A stretch of DNA of 64,000 bases. It comes from CAIMUS01 sp963708455 (GTDB lineage: Bacteria > Pseudomonadota > Gammaproteobacteria > Competibacterales > Competibacteraceae). The DNA lies in contig CAVPSQ010000003.1 in NCBI GenBank assembly GCA_963708455.1, positions 186,001 to 250,000 on the forward strand, in the 5' to 3' direction. Under the pieces are notes generated by a model. It did no database searches. It saw nothing but the letters and a program-made list of their open reading frames with translations, and was not told where the DNA came from. This document shows, piece by piece, positions 18,312 to 28,035 of this stretch. Every line of letters begins with the position of its first letter. Within the stretch, counting starts at the first letter, position 1. Both the position numbers and the translations under genes were made by a program.

Positions 18312-19672
18312 AAAATGCAACCCGTAAATTGTTGATCGTTGAGGACGATCCGGGGCTGCAAAGCCAGTTGCGATGGTGCTTCGAGGGCTACGAGGTACTA
18401 CTCGCTGGCGACCGGGAAACGGCACTCACCCAGGTCATTCAACAGGCGCCACCGGTAATTACCCTGGATCTCGGTTTGCCACCGGACCCCGCTAATGCCT
18501 CGGAAGGTTTAGCCACTCTGGAGGCGATTCTGACCACGACGCCGGGCGTCAAAGTGATCGTCGTCACTGGCAACGACGAACGGGACAATGCACTGCGGGC
18601 GATTGCCCTCGGCGCCTACGACTTTTATCAGAAGCCGGTGGACGCCGATATCCTCAAACTGATCGTCGATCGCGCTTACAATCTCTACCAACTGGAGCAG
18701 GAGAACCGCAAACTGGCGCAGCGCCAGCCGGAGGGTTCGCCTCTGCAAGGGGTAATCACCGTCAATCCGGTCATGGTAGGCATCTGCCGCACCATCGAAA
18801 AAATTGCGCCTACCAATGTCAGCGTACTGTTGTTGGGCGAAAGCGGGACCGGCAAAGAACTGCTGGCGCGGGCTCTGCACCAGCTCAGCCCGCGTAGCCA
18901 GGGTGCCTTTGTGGCGATCAACTGCGCTGCCATTCCCGAGACCTTGCTGGAAAGCGAATTGTTTGGCTACGAGAAAGGCGCCTTCACCGGCGCGGTCAAG
19001 CAGACCAAAGGCAAAATTGAATATGCCGACGGCGGCACTTTTTTATTGGATGAAGTCGGCGACTTGCCGGGACCTTTGCAGGCCAAATTGTTGCGCTTTT
19101 TGCAGGAGCGCGTCATCGAGCGGATCGGCGGACGGGAATTGATTCCGGTCGATGTACGTGTTGTCTGCGCCACCCACCGCGATCTGCCGGCGCTGAGCAG
19201 GGACGGGTTGTTCCGGGAAGATCTGTATTACCGCATCAGTGAAATTACCATCCAGATTCCGCCCCTGCGGGAACGCCAGGAGGATATCGTGGTCCTGGCC
19301 CGGGGACTGCTGGATTCCTATTGCCGCAAGCTGCGGCGTCCGTCGCGCGGTTTCAGCAGAGAAGCTATTGCCGCCATGGAAGCCTATGGCTGGCCCGGCA
19401 ATGTCCGCGAACTCGAAAACAAGATCAAGCGGGCGATTATCATGAACGAAGGCACCCATATCGCCGCCGGCGATATGGAACTGGACGAGGCGGCTGCCGC
19501 CAGCCTGTCGCTGAGTCTGCGCGATGCGCGGGAACGGGCGGAACGTCAGGCTATCCTGAAAGCGCTCAACTACGCGGAAGGCAATCTGTCGCAGAGTGCA
19601 GATCTGCTCGGCGTCACCCGACCCACCCTGTACACCCTGCTGAACAAATACCATCTTAAAACTCAGGATTAA
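18308..19672 (+). CDS. prsR: PEP-CTERM response regulator PrsR, sigma-54 activator
   Basis: NtrC-family regulator of 454 residues. The receiver domain has LIVEDD (9-14) and phospho-acceptor D54. The central AAA+ domain has GESGTGKE (177-184) and the sigma-54 contact loop GAFTGA (224-229). The C-terminal Fis-type helix-turn-helix is near 420-450 (LSQSADLLGVTRPTLYTLL). I read the start as TTG 18308, which overlaps the prsK stop (TTGA); reading further upstream would run into prsK in another frame. Phosphorylated by PrsK, it should activate sigma-54 promoters of PEP-CTERM and polysaccharide genes. The operator-like repeats at 36.5-36.7 kb are candidate binding sites. Confidence 0.94.
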   Translation: MKNATRKLLIVEDDPGLQSQLRWCFEGYEVLLAGDRETALTQVIQQAPPVITLDLGLPPDPANASEGLATLEAILTTTPGVKVIVVTGNDERDNALRAIALGAYDFYQKPVDADILKLIVDRAYNLYQLEQENRKLAQRQPEGSPLQGVITVNPVMVGICRTIEKIAPTNVSVLLLGESGTGKELLARALHQLSPRSQGAFVAINCAAIPETLLESELFGYEKGAFTGAVKQTKGKIEYADGGTFLLDEVGDLPGPLQAKLLRFLQERVIERIGGRELIPVDVRVVCATHRDLPALSRDGLFREDLYYRISEITIQIPPLRERQEDIVVLARGLLDSYCRKLRRPSRGFSREAIAAMEAYGWPGNVRELENKIKRAIIMNEGTHIAAGDMELDEAAAASLSLSLRDARERAERQAILKALNYAEGNLSQSADLLGVTRPTLYTLLNKYHLKTQD

Positions 19673-19730
19673 CCTGGTTACGGTAGTAGCACATTATTGG
19701 CATACCGACTATTACGGAGGCATACAGATC

Positions 19731-22538
19731 ATGCAAGGCACCCAACGAAATCGACTGCGCTCCCTGTTCCTGCTGGCGGGGATGCTATTAAGTGCGGCCG
19801 CGCGGCTGGCGACCGGCGCCGATATCCAGGCTTACCTCGAGGAAGCCCGCGCCTATCTGAAACAGGGCAAAGTCAATGCGGCGATCATTCAGCTCAAGAA
19901 TGCGCTGCAACAGGATCCCCGGCACGCCCAGGTCCGGCTGTTGCTGGGGCAGGCTTATGTGCGCAGCGGCGACGGTGCCTCCGCGGAAAAAGAATTGCAA
20001 CAGGCCAGGGATCTGGGGCTGGCAAGGCAGGAATGGCTGGTGCCGCTGGCGCGAGCTTATCTCTTGCAGGGGCAGTTCGAGCGGCTGCTTAAGGACATCA
20101 ACCCGGATCCCGGCGATTCTTTGGAGTTGCGCAGCGATATACAAAGTCTGCGCGGTTCCGCCAGCGCCGCCCTTCAACGCCCCGCCGACGCCAATAGTAG
20201 TTTCGCTCAGGCGCTGGCGCTGAATCCGGCCAACAGCATGGCCCTGCTGGGCACGGCCCAATTGGCGCTGCAAGCCAATAATCTAAAGGAGGCCGGCGAG
20301 GCTGTCGATCAAGCGCTCGTCGCCCACCCTGACAACTCCGAAGCCTGGTTGATGAAAGGCGAATTGCAGCGCCTGCAAAAGAACTATCCCGATTCGATCG
20401 CCGCCTTTGAGAAGGCGCTGGAGTTGCAACCCGGCAATTGGCTGGCGCGGATCGGCCGGGCGCAGAGCTGGCTGGCCCAGGGGCAGCCGGATAAGGCGCT
20501 ACCCGATGTGGAGGCGCTCAGGAATGCCCAGCCCAATGCACCGCTGGGCAATTATCTGTATGGATTTATCATGCTGCAGAAAAATAACCTGGAGGCCGCG
20601 CAGGACGCCCTGCAGCAGGTCATGAAAGTGGCGCCGGACCATCTGCCCAGCCAGTTTCTGCTGGGCGTGTTGAACTATCAACAAGGCAATCTGCAGCAGG
20701 CGCAGGATTATCTCGGCCGTGTCCTCAAACGTCAGCCGGACAATCTGCCGGCCCGCAAACTGCTCGCCACCACCGAGATGAAGCTTAACAACCCGCAGCA
20801 GGCCATCGATCTGCTTAGCTCCGCTGTGGCGCAAGCCCCGCAAGACGCCGGTTTGCTGGCCCTGCTGGGCAGTGCTTATATGCAGACCCGCGACTTCGAC
20901 AAAGGCTCCGAGTATCTGCAAAAGGCGGCGGAACTGGCTCCCGACGTGTCCGCCATCCACACCCAACTGGCGCTCTCGCACCTGGCCACGGGCGAATTGG
21001 AGCAGGCTTCGGTCCAACTGGAAAAAGCCGTCGATCTGGGGCAGGGCCTGTTTCAGGCTGACGTGCTGTTGATCTATACACAACTGCGGCAACGGGAGTT
21101 TGATAAAGCGCTCGACACCGCCAAAAACCTGGCCGCAAAGCGCCCCGACGATCCCCTATCCTATAATTTATTGGGAGCCGCCTATATGGCCAAAGGGGAC
21201 GAACCGCAAGCCCGGCAGGCGTTCGAGCAGGCGCTCAAGCTCAAACCGGATTTCGCGGGAGCCGTGGTCAATCTCGCCCAGTTGGATCTTAAAGCCGGCG
21301 ATAAAGAGGCGGCGCGCCGCCGTTACCAGGGATTGCTTGATAAAGACCCGGCCAATACCGCCGCCTTGCAGGGACTGGTCAGGCTGGCCGCTCAGGAAGG
21401 CCATCCTGAAGAGGTGCTGTCCTTGCTGGAAAAGAGCTGGGAGCGCAATCCCAATACGCCGGCGGTCGGTCTGGCGCTGGCCGAGCAGTATCTACGGCGC
21501 GGGGATAGCCTCAAGGGATTCAACGTACTGCGCAGTCTCGAGACCGCCAATCCCAACAATCCCGCGGTCGTGCGCGCCTTGGGTCAGGCCTCGCTGGCGA
21601 CGGGCAAGCCGGAAGACGCTTTGGCGAATTTCCGCAAACTGACTGGTTTGCAGCCGCAGGCGCCCGAACCCTGGCTATGGGTGGCGCAAGCGCAACAGCA
21701 ATTGAAAAATGACAAGGCAGCCACCGAGGCGGTCGACAAGAGTCTGGCCATCAAAAGCGACTTCGGGCCTGCTTTGGAGGCCAAGACCCGCTTGTTGCTG
21801 GCCGCCAACCGGTTCGAAGAAGCCCTGGCCAGCGCCCGCGCTATTCAAAAGCAGTTTCCTGACCAGCCTAGCGGTTACCAACTGGAAGGCGCAGTGTACC
21901 TGCAACAGAAGAATTACCCCAAAGCGGTAGCCGCCTATCAGACCGCCTATAGCAAGGCACCCGGTGCGCCGCTTGCGTTGGTCCTGGCGGGGGCCCAATG
22001 GGACGCCGGCCAGCAGGAAGCGGCGCTGGCTACTTTAAGACAGCGGCTGACCGCCAATCCACAGGAACTGCCGCTCAGAGCGCAACTTGGCGTCTATCTG
22101 GAACTGCTGAAGCGTCCGCAGGAAGCCATTGCGGAATACGAGCAAGTGCTGCAACAGGCGCCGGACAATGTGATCGTACTGAACAATCTGGCCGGATTGT
22201 ACGGCAATAGCGGCGATCCCCGTAGCATTCAGTACGCCGAAAAAGCAGTCGATCTGGCGCAGCGCAACCCCGCTCTGGCCGCGCGCCTGCCGGAAATCCA
22301 GGATACCTTGGGGTGGGTACTGGTGCAGAACAATCAGGTGCAGCGCGGCCTGGATATCCTCAAGCAGGCGGCGGTTCAAGCCCCCCAGTCCGCGGAAATC
22401 CGTTACCATCTGGCGGCTGCTTATAACAAGGCCGGCCAGCCGCAGGAAGCCCGCAAGGAATTGGAAAAGTTGCTCAAGAGCAATAAGGATTTCCCCAGCG
22501 TCAAGGAAGCCCAGGAATTGCTGAAGAGCCTGCAATAA
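19731..22538 (+). CDS. prsT: PEP-CTERM system TPR-repeat protein PrsT
   Basis: 935 residues: an N-terminal signal-like segment (LRSLFLLAGMLLSAAARLATGA) followed by tetratricopeptide repeats over nearly the whole length (recurrent A..LG.AY...G....A...). It matches the PrsT family found beside prsK and prsR. Family members are usually lipoproteins, but here the hydrophobic segment has no Cys, so no lipobox is visible; the protein may be soluble periplasmic or membrane-anchored. GGAGG lies about 10 bases before the ATG. It probably acts as a scaffold in export or assembly of exopolysaccharide or PEP-CTERM proteins. A larger paralogue with a proper lipobox lies at 30.4 kb. Confidence 0.92.
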   Translation: MQGTQRNRLRSLFLLAGMLLSAAARLATGADIQAYLEEARAYLKQGKVNAAIIQLKNALQQDPRHAQVRLLLGQAYVRSGDGASAEKELQQARDLGLARQEWLVPLARAYLLQGQFERLLKDINPDPGDSLELRSDIQSLRGSASAALQRPADANSSFAQALALNPANSMALLGTAQLALQANNLKEAGEAVDQALVAHPDNSEAWLMKGELQRLQKNYPDSIAAFEKALELQPGNWLARIGRAQSWLAQGQPDKALPDVEALRNAQPNAPLGNYLYGFIMLQKNNLEAAQDALQQVMKVAPDHLPSQFLLGVLNYQQGNLQQAQDYLGRVLKRQPDNLPARKLLATTEMKLNNPQQAIDLLSSAVAQAPQDAGLLALLGSAYMQTRDFDKGSEYLQKAAELAPDVSAIHTQLALSHLATGELEQASVQLEKAVDLGQGLFQADVLLIYTQLRQREFDKALDTAKNLAAKRPDDPLSYNLLGAAYMAKGDEPQARQAFEQALKLKPDFAGAVVNLAQLDLKAGDKEAARRRYQGLLDKDPANTAALQGLVRLAAQEGHPEEVLSLLEKSWERNPNTPAVGLALAEQYLRRGDSLKGFNVLRSLETANPNNPAVVRALGQASLATGKPEDALANFRKLTGLQPQAPEPWLWVAQAQQQLKNDKAATEAVDKSLAIKSDFGPALEAKTRLLLAANRFEEALASARAIQKQFPDQPSGYQLEGAVYLQQKNYPKAVAAYQTAYSKAPGAPLALVLAGAQWDAGQQEAALATLRQRLTANPQELPLRAQLGVYLELLKRPQEAIAEYEQVLQQAPDNVIVLNNLAGLYGNSGDPRSIQYAEKAVDLAQRNPALAARLPEIQDTLGWVLVQNNQVQRGLDILKQAAVQAPQSAEIRYHLAAAYNKAGQPQEARKELEKLLKSNKDFPSVKEAQELLKSLQ

Positions 22539-22548
22539 GACTGGCCGT

Positions 22549-22578
22549 CCGCCGCCAGTTCAGCCGAACTGGCGGCGG
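22549..22578. terminator. hairpin between convergent prsT and ABC permease genes
   Basis: CCGCCGCCAGTTC (22549-22561) and GAACTGGCGGCGG (22566-22578) form a perfect 13-bp stem with a 4-base loop, exactly where prsT and the minus-strand ABC operon converge. There is no long T run, so it may end transcription weakly or only protect the 3' ends. Confidence 0.5.
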
Positions 22579-23726
22579 AAACGCCATAAACCAAAAGCAA
22601 ACAGCAGGCTGCCGAGCAACGCCATAGCCAATACGGACTTCCACAGTACATCCAGACCGGCTCCCCGCAGCAAAATGCCGAAGGTGATATCGACAAAGTG
22701 CCGCAGAGGAAAGATATTGGTAAGATAGCGCAACCATTCCGGCATGCTCTCCAGCGGTGTCCGGATACCCGATAGGATTGCCATAGGAATTACGATTAGC
22801 AGGATGAGCATTCCGGCTTGGGCCGAGTTGCGGGCAAAGGTAGCGGCCACCAGCCCGAGCCCGGCCGTGGTAAACGCATACAGCGCCGTTAGCGCAAAAA
22901 ACAGTAATATGCTGCCCCTGATGGGCACCGCGAAAGCCGGCTGCATAATGCCGAACAGACTGACCGCGGTACCGGCAAGAGTCACCAGAATCATCGCCAG
23001 CAATTTAGAGAACATGACTTGAAAGGGTGTGAGCGGCGATACCAGCAACTGCTCAACGGTGCCCCGCTCCTTCTCACGAACCAGCGCCGCAGCCGGCAAT
23101 AGAATACACGCTACCGTGGTCATGGTTAACAATTCGGCAATGGTGCTGTACCAGGCTTCGTTCAGGGTGGGGTTATACCAAAGCCGGCGCTGATTTTCGA
23201 TAACGGGCAATGAGCCCTGATCCAAACCAGCGCGCCGTAGCTTTTGCTCCACCCACCCCTGACTGACATCGGCCACAATACGTGCGCTGTAGCCGGAGGC
23301 GAGAAATCCCGAGTGTGCTTTGCTGGTATCGATGAGTAGCTGTACCGTGGCCGTTTTTTCCCCCCGGCCCAGTGTTTCGGCAAACCGTTCCGGTATATCC
23401 AGAACCATCATCGCGTCTCCCTGGTCGAGCCGTTGCAAACTCTGATCGGCAGACACCGTGCCAGCTAGAGTGAAATAAGGCGGTTGAAACCGATAGATCA
23501 ACTCGCGTGACGCCATACTATGGTCGGCGTCATGGACCAGTATCACTGCCCGGTTCAGTTCGGTATTAATGGCGCCGGCGGCCACATAAATATCAAGCGT
23601 AAAAAGATAAATTACATAAATGAGCAACGCCCGGTCGCGTCCGAGTTGACGCAGTTCTTTGAAAGTCATCACTCGCAGTTGACGCAGCCATAGCGAGCTA
23701 AGCGCAAAGGTAGAATTATGGCTCAT
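22560..23726 (-). CDS. ABC-2 type permease, second subunit (YhhJ-like)
   Basis: Inner-membrane permease of 388 residues from ATG 23726. After a cytoplasmic start come one membrane helix (LLIYVIYLFTLDIYVAAGA), a large periplasmic domain (about 60-180) and five C-terminal helices, with the ABC-2 signature LVREKERGTVEQLLVSPLTPFQ. This is the YhhJ/YbhR class used with HlyD-type adaptors for drug or hydrophobic-compound efflux. Its start overlaps the stop of the other permease by 4 bases (ATGA), confirming the start and the operon. A GTG-type extension to 23810 would run inside that gene and is rejected. Confidence 0.92.
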   Translation of the reverse strand: MSHNSTFALSSLWLRQLRVMTFKELRQLGRDRALLIYVIYLFTLDIYVAAGAINTELNRAVILVHDADHSMASRELIYRFQPPYFTLAGTVSADQSLQRLDQGDAMMVLDIPERFAETLGRGEKTATVQLLIDTSKAHSGFLASGYSARIVADVSQGWVEQKLRRAGLDQGSLPVIENQRRLWYNPTLNEAWYSTIAELLTMTTVACILLPAAALVREKERGTVEQLLVSPLTPFQVMFSKLLAMILVTLAGTAVSLFGIMQPAFAVPIRGSILLFFALTALYAFTTAGLGLVAATFARNSAQAGMLILLIVIPMAILSGIRTPLESMPEWLRYLTNIFPLRHFVDITFGILLRGAGLDVLWKSVLAMALLGSLLFAFGLWRFRRQFG

Positions 23727-24877
23727 GTGCGCGTTCTCTTGTGAAACAGCAAATAACATATTCCTAGTAATCCGGACGCATAAGCGATAAATATCACGAC
23801 CTCTCGCCACAAGGCCGCTACTCCCAACCCCTTGAGGAACGTGCCTTGAATGATGGTGTTATAGTACATCGCGGGAAAAAGATGGGCCATTACATAATTA
23901 GGCCCCACCAGGGACGCAATCGGCGTCATCAAACCGGAAAATTGAACTCCAATGATAAAACCGAGAACCACGGTAATCATTAACGCCGCCACTTGAGTGC
24001 GTACCAGTATAGAAATCAGTAAGCCCATACTGCTGATGCAGATCACATAAAACAGGGTAGCGACCAGAAAAAATGGCACGCTGCCTTTGAACGGAGCACC
24101 AAAGTAAACGGTTGCCAGCAGCCAGAGGATGATTGCGTTGATACAGGAAATCAGCACATTAGGCAACAGTTTACCAGCCAGAAATTCAGCAGTGCTGATG
24201 GTGGATACATAAATATTATAAATAGCACCCGTTTCCTTTTCCCGCACGACGCTAAGGGCGGTCAGCATGGGCGTGGTCAGCATCAGGATAAACATGATCA
24301 GCGAGGGTGCTATGTCCCATAGAGTGCGTATTTCCTGATTATAAAGGTAACGCACTTCTAGTTTGAGTGGTTGTAACAAAACCAGGGCGCGCTCCAAAGG
24401 AATGCCGAGCTGACGAACTAGATAGCCTACTTGCAGTTCGACGTTGGCGGCGCTGTTGATGCCGTCGATATAGCCCTGAATAGTGCGGGTTGGACCGGTG
24501 TTAGAGCCATCCAGCAGAGTTTGAATGGCGACTGTCCGACCCTGCATAAGATCTTCCTGAAAGCGATCCGGAATAATAATGGCTACTCGAATTCGCCCCT
24601 CGATCATCGATCTTTCCACGTCCCGCAGACCGGTTTGGTATCCTTTAAAGTCAAAATAACGGGATTTGATATAGTGCTGTGTGTAATCGCGGCTCAGCGT
24701 GCTGTGGTCATAATCTACCACTGCCAAGGGTACGTTCTCCACGTCCGGGGTAATGCCGTAACCAAACACCAGCATGAACAGGATTGGTAGAACAAAGGCT
24801 AGCAAAAAGAAAATGCGGTCGCGCAGGATCTCGCGCCATTCCTTGTAAGCTACCGCCAGTAGTCGTTTAAGATTCAT
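23723..24877 (-). CDS. ABC-2 type permease, first subunit (YhhJ/YbhS-like)
   Basis: Inner-membrane permease of 384 residues with the same plan as its neighbour. It has an N-terminal helix (IFFLLAFVLPILFMLVFGYG), a periplasmic domain with FDFKGYQTGLRDVERSMIEG, and five C-terminal helices with the motif VVREKETGAIYNIYVSTIS. It pairs with the second permease as a heterodimer powered by the double ATPase encoded just upstream. The ATG at 24877 overlaps the ATPase stop by one base (TGATG). The exported compound is unknown; related systems export drugs or cell-surface precursors. Confidence 0.92.
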   Translation of the reverse strand: MNLKRLLAVAYKEWREILRDRIFFLLAFVLPILFMLVFGYGITPDVENVPLAVVDYDHSTLSRDYTQHYIKSRYFDFKGYQTGLRDVERSMIEGRIRVAIIIPDRFQEDLMQGRTVAIQTLLDGSNTGPTRTIQGYIDGINSAANVELQVGYLVRQLGIPLERALVLLQPLKLEVRYLYNQEIRTLWDIAPSLIMFILMLTTPMLTALSVVREKETGAIYNIYVSTISTAEFLAGKLLPNVLISCINAIILWLLATVYFGAPFKGSVPFFLVATLFYVICISSMGLLISILVRTQVAALMITVVLGFIIGVQFSGLMTPIASLVGPNYVMAHLFPAMYYNTIIQGTFLKGLGVAALWREVVIFIAYASGLLGICYLLFHKRTRT

Positions 24878-26882
24878 CAGGCTTCGCCTGCAGCGGCCGT
24901 AGATTTCTGCTGCTCCAGCGTAGTTACCCGGTAGACAAACACATCTTCCATAGAAAGGGGACGGAGTGCAACAGTGTTGATTCGGATGCCGGCTCGGGCA
25001 AGCAAGGCTGGAATACGGCGCATATCCATATTCGGCTGATGAGAAAACAGGTGAATGCGCCGACCGAACAGGACGGTTTCCGGGAAACCCTGCCGCGCCA
25101 AGTGCTGCACGGCGGGAATCGGCTGGTCGGTGGTAAGTTCCAGCAATTGCCCAACTTCCACCTCCATCTGGCGTTTTAATTCGGCAGGCGAAGCGTCAGC
25201 CACAACTCTTCCAGCGAACATGAGTGCCAGGTGATCGCAGTGCTCCGCTTCTGACATATAATGTGTCGTGATCAGAATAGCTACCCCTTCGTGGCGCGAT
25301 AAAGTGAATAAAATATCCCAGAACTGCCGCCGACCAATAGGATCGACGCCCGAGGTGGGTTCATCCAGAAACAGCACCTGGGGCTGGTGCACCAGGGCGC
25401 AACCCAACGCCAGCCTCTGCCTGAGTCCCATGGGTAGGCTTCCGGCCAGTGCATATTCGTAGCCTTGCAGTCCTCCCAAGGTCATAACCCACTCGACGCG
25501 CCGGCGGGTCTCGGCGGCGTTTAAACCATAAATACCGGCATACAGGCGGATGTTTTCCAGCGCCTTCAGATCCTGATAGAGAGAAAAAGCCTGCGACATG
25601 TAGCCGATGCGTCGCTTGATAGCGATGCCTGCCTGGCGCATGTCGGCGCCGGCCACTTGGCCCGCTCCCTGCGAGGGAGACAGGATACCGGTCAGCATTT
25701 TAATGACCGTAGTCTTGCCGGCGCCGTTGGCGCCCAACAGGCCGAAAGATCTCTCCTTGACGCACCTGGAAACTGACCTTGTCAACTGCCCGGAACGGGC
25801 CGAAATCCCGCGTTAATTCCTGCGCCTCGATAACAATTGCGGAGCTGTCTGGTATAGGCGGAATTTCAATAATGACTGGAGCACCAGAATCCTGGGGTCT
25901 ACCGCCGGGCTGGTCCTGTTTCTCGCGGCGCAACAAGGCGATGAATACATCTTCGAGTTCCGGTTCATCAGCGTAAATCTCCTGCACTGGCAGACCAGCC
26001 AGCGCTCTTTGGATATGCTTGACCGCCGCTATCGGCTCAGCGTTATCGACAAAGACGCGCAGCCAGGTTCCCTGCGCGGCTGCTTGCGGAAAATGCTTTT
26101 GCAGCGTCGCCAGTGCCTTCATTTGTTGCCGCGTCTGCAAGATTACTAAACTGCCCGGCGCCAGAGCCTGCATTTTATCCGGTTCACCCGCTGCCAATAC
26201 GCGGCCTTCGTGCAGCAAGGATAGCCGATGAAAGCGGCTCGCTTCATCCAGGTAAGCGGTCGAAATCAGGGCGGTGATGCCGCGTTCATGCAGCAGGCTC
26301 CACCAGAATCGCCCAGAAGTCACGACGGGAGACCGGGTCGACGCCAGTCGTGGGTTCATCCAGGATAACCAGTTGGGGTTCGTGAATCAGCGTACAGATC
26401 AGACCAAGCTTCTGCTTCATGCCGCCCGACAAATTTTTCGTGGGCCGGTTGCGGTATGGCAACAATCGAGTGGCGGCGAGCAGACGCTGTTTGCGCTGGC
26501 TCAAATCGGCCGCCGGAACCAGGCGCAGGCGGGCAAAGAAATCGATGTTTTCTTCTATCGAGAGTTCGGGATACAGGTTCAATCCCAACCCCTGGGGCAG
26601 AAAACCGAGCTGGCCTTTGATACGTTCCGCTGTCGCTTCGGAGTCGACCCTGACTCCGAGCACATCGACCGTCCCGCTATTGAAGGTCAGCACCCCGGCC
26701 AAGGCCTTCATTAAACTACTCTTGCCGGCCCCGTCCGGACCGATCAGACCGTAAATCTCGCCAGGGTAAACGGTCAGATTAACCCCTTGAACGGCGGACC
26801 GCTTGCCGTACCGCTTATGGAAATCGACAACATGGATAACCGGTTCCGGGCCACCCTGGGTTACCAGCGCGGCTTGGTCCAT
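24877..26882 (-). CDS. double ABC ATPase of RbbA/YhiH type, broken by two frameshifts
   Basis: Three overlapping reading frames together encode one protein of about 667 residues with two nucleotide-binding domains. The first domain (26882 to about 26300) has GPDGAGKSS, LSGGMKQK and LVILDEPTTGVDP. A second frame continues it (LLHERGITALISTAYLDEAS) through the linker and the start of domain two. The third frame (about 25746 to 24877) has GANGAGKTT, LPMGLRQRLALG and VLFLDEPTSGVDP. Each junction needs removal of one base: a G near 26299-26304 and one base of the AAA run at 25745-25747. The rest of the operon is intact, so sequencing error or recent inactivation are both possible. Confidence 0.85.
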
Positions 26883-27973
26883 GCTGCGTCCTCTTGCCAG
26901 CGGATAATGGCGTCACCCGGCAAACCGGGAGTCAGGCGATGCTCTGGATTACGATCAAGATACAACTTCATTGCGTACACCAGCTTGATCCGTTCATCAG
27001 GTGTTTGCACTTCCTTCGGTGTAAATTCCGCTCGCGCCGCGATGTAGCGTAAGGTGGCGGGAAAAGGCGCCTCCGGAAAGGCGTCAGTATAGATCTGTGC
27101 CGGCAGACCCAGACGCACCTTGCCAATGTGCACCTCTGCGACATAGACCTTGAGGTACAGTTTATCCAGATCCACCAGTTCAAACAGCGGCATACCGGTA
27201 TTGACCACTTCACCCAGATCGGCGAACCGGATAGTAATCGTGCCGGCCGCAGGACTGACGATCGTCAATTCGTCCAGTGCGGTTTGCACTTCATTCACCC
27301 GCGCCTGCGCTTCCTGCGCCGCCGCAATCAGCGCCGCCGTGTCGGCCTCCTGCACCTTGATCCGCTCCGGTCCCAGGCGGGCTTGAATAAGAGCCTGTTG
27401 TGCCTGCATTAACCCTGCCCGGACGGCCTCGGAGTCTTTTTGGGCCAGTTTCCAGTTCAGTTCAGCCTGTTCGGCGGTTTTTAAATCCACGGTGCGATCC
27501 TGCGCCAGCTTGCGGAACCGTTGCGCATCCCGACTGGCCTGTTCTTTGGTCGCCTCGGATTTTTCCAGTGTCGATTCCAACGAGCGGATGCCGGCTTGCG
27601 CCGAGGCGATATCGACCAGCACTTTCTGGCGTAGGATCGAGAGCTCGATTCGGGCGGATTCCAGCCGCGCCATGGCGGCATCTCGGGCCGCGCGCGCCTG
27701 CTCCAGACGGCTCTGGGCGGTTTCATCATCCAGGCGGGCCAGCATCTGGCCGGCAGTAATCACATCTCCTTCCCGCGCCAGCAGCGTAATAATACGCCCC
27801 GGCGCTTTGCTGGCGACAATCACCTTATCTCCCTCCAGACGACCGTTCGCCTGGATTAGACCGGCGGGCAATACACTTGCCTGGGCAAGATAACGCTGGG
27901 CGAACACCCCGGCGGCCCCTAGGATCGCCAGGGTCAGCAACACAGCATAAAATCCTTTCCTGGAAGATTTCAT
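26861..27973 (-). CDS. HlyD-family membrane fusion protein
   Basis: Periplasmic adaptor of 370 residues. A membrane anchor at about 9-26 is followed by a biotinyl-lipoyl half-motif (IVASKAPGRIITLLAREGDVITAGQ), a long alpha-helical hairpin of alternating charged and alanine residues (about 100-235), the second lipoyl half (DELTIVSPAAGTI) and a beta-barrel domain (PLFELVDLDKLYLKVYV). This is the YhiI/HlyD class that links ABC-2 exporters to an outer-membrane channel. It overlaps the start of the ATPase gene by 22 bases and is the first gene of the operon. No TolC-like gene is in the window. Confidence 0.92.
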   Translation of the reverse strand: MKSSRKGFYAVLLTLAILGAAGVFAQRYLAQASVLPAGLIQANGRLEGDKVIVASKAPGRIITLLAREGDVITAGQMLARLDDETAQSRLEQARAARDAAMARLESARIELSILRQKVLVDIASAQAGIRSLESTLEKSEATKEQASRDAQRFRKLAQDRTVDLKTAEQAELNWKLAQKDSEAVRAGLMQAQQALIQARLGPERIKVQEADTAALIAAAQEAQARVNEVQTALDELTIVSPAAGTITIRFADLGEVVNTGMPLFELVDLDKLYLKVYVAEVHIGKVRLGLPAQIYTDAFPEAPFPATLRYIAARAEFTPKEVQTPDERIKLVYAMKLYLDRNPEHRLTPGLPGDAIIRWQEDAAWTKPRW

Positions 27974-28035
27974 GGCTAATTTATCTGACGCGGATTAGAA
28001 CAAGATGGTAAATGATAGCGCGCTCCTTCATGCCT

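Noticed and set aside
19700..19730. TGGCATACCGACTATT before prsT as a sigma-54 promoter
   Set aside because: The -24 GG is present but the -12 GC is missing at the required 10-base spacing.
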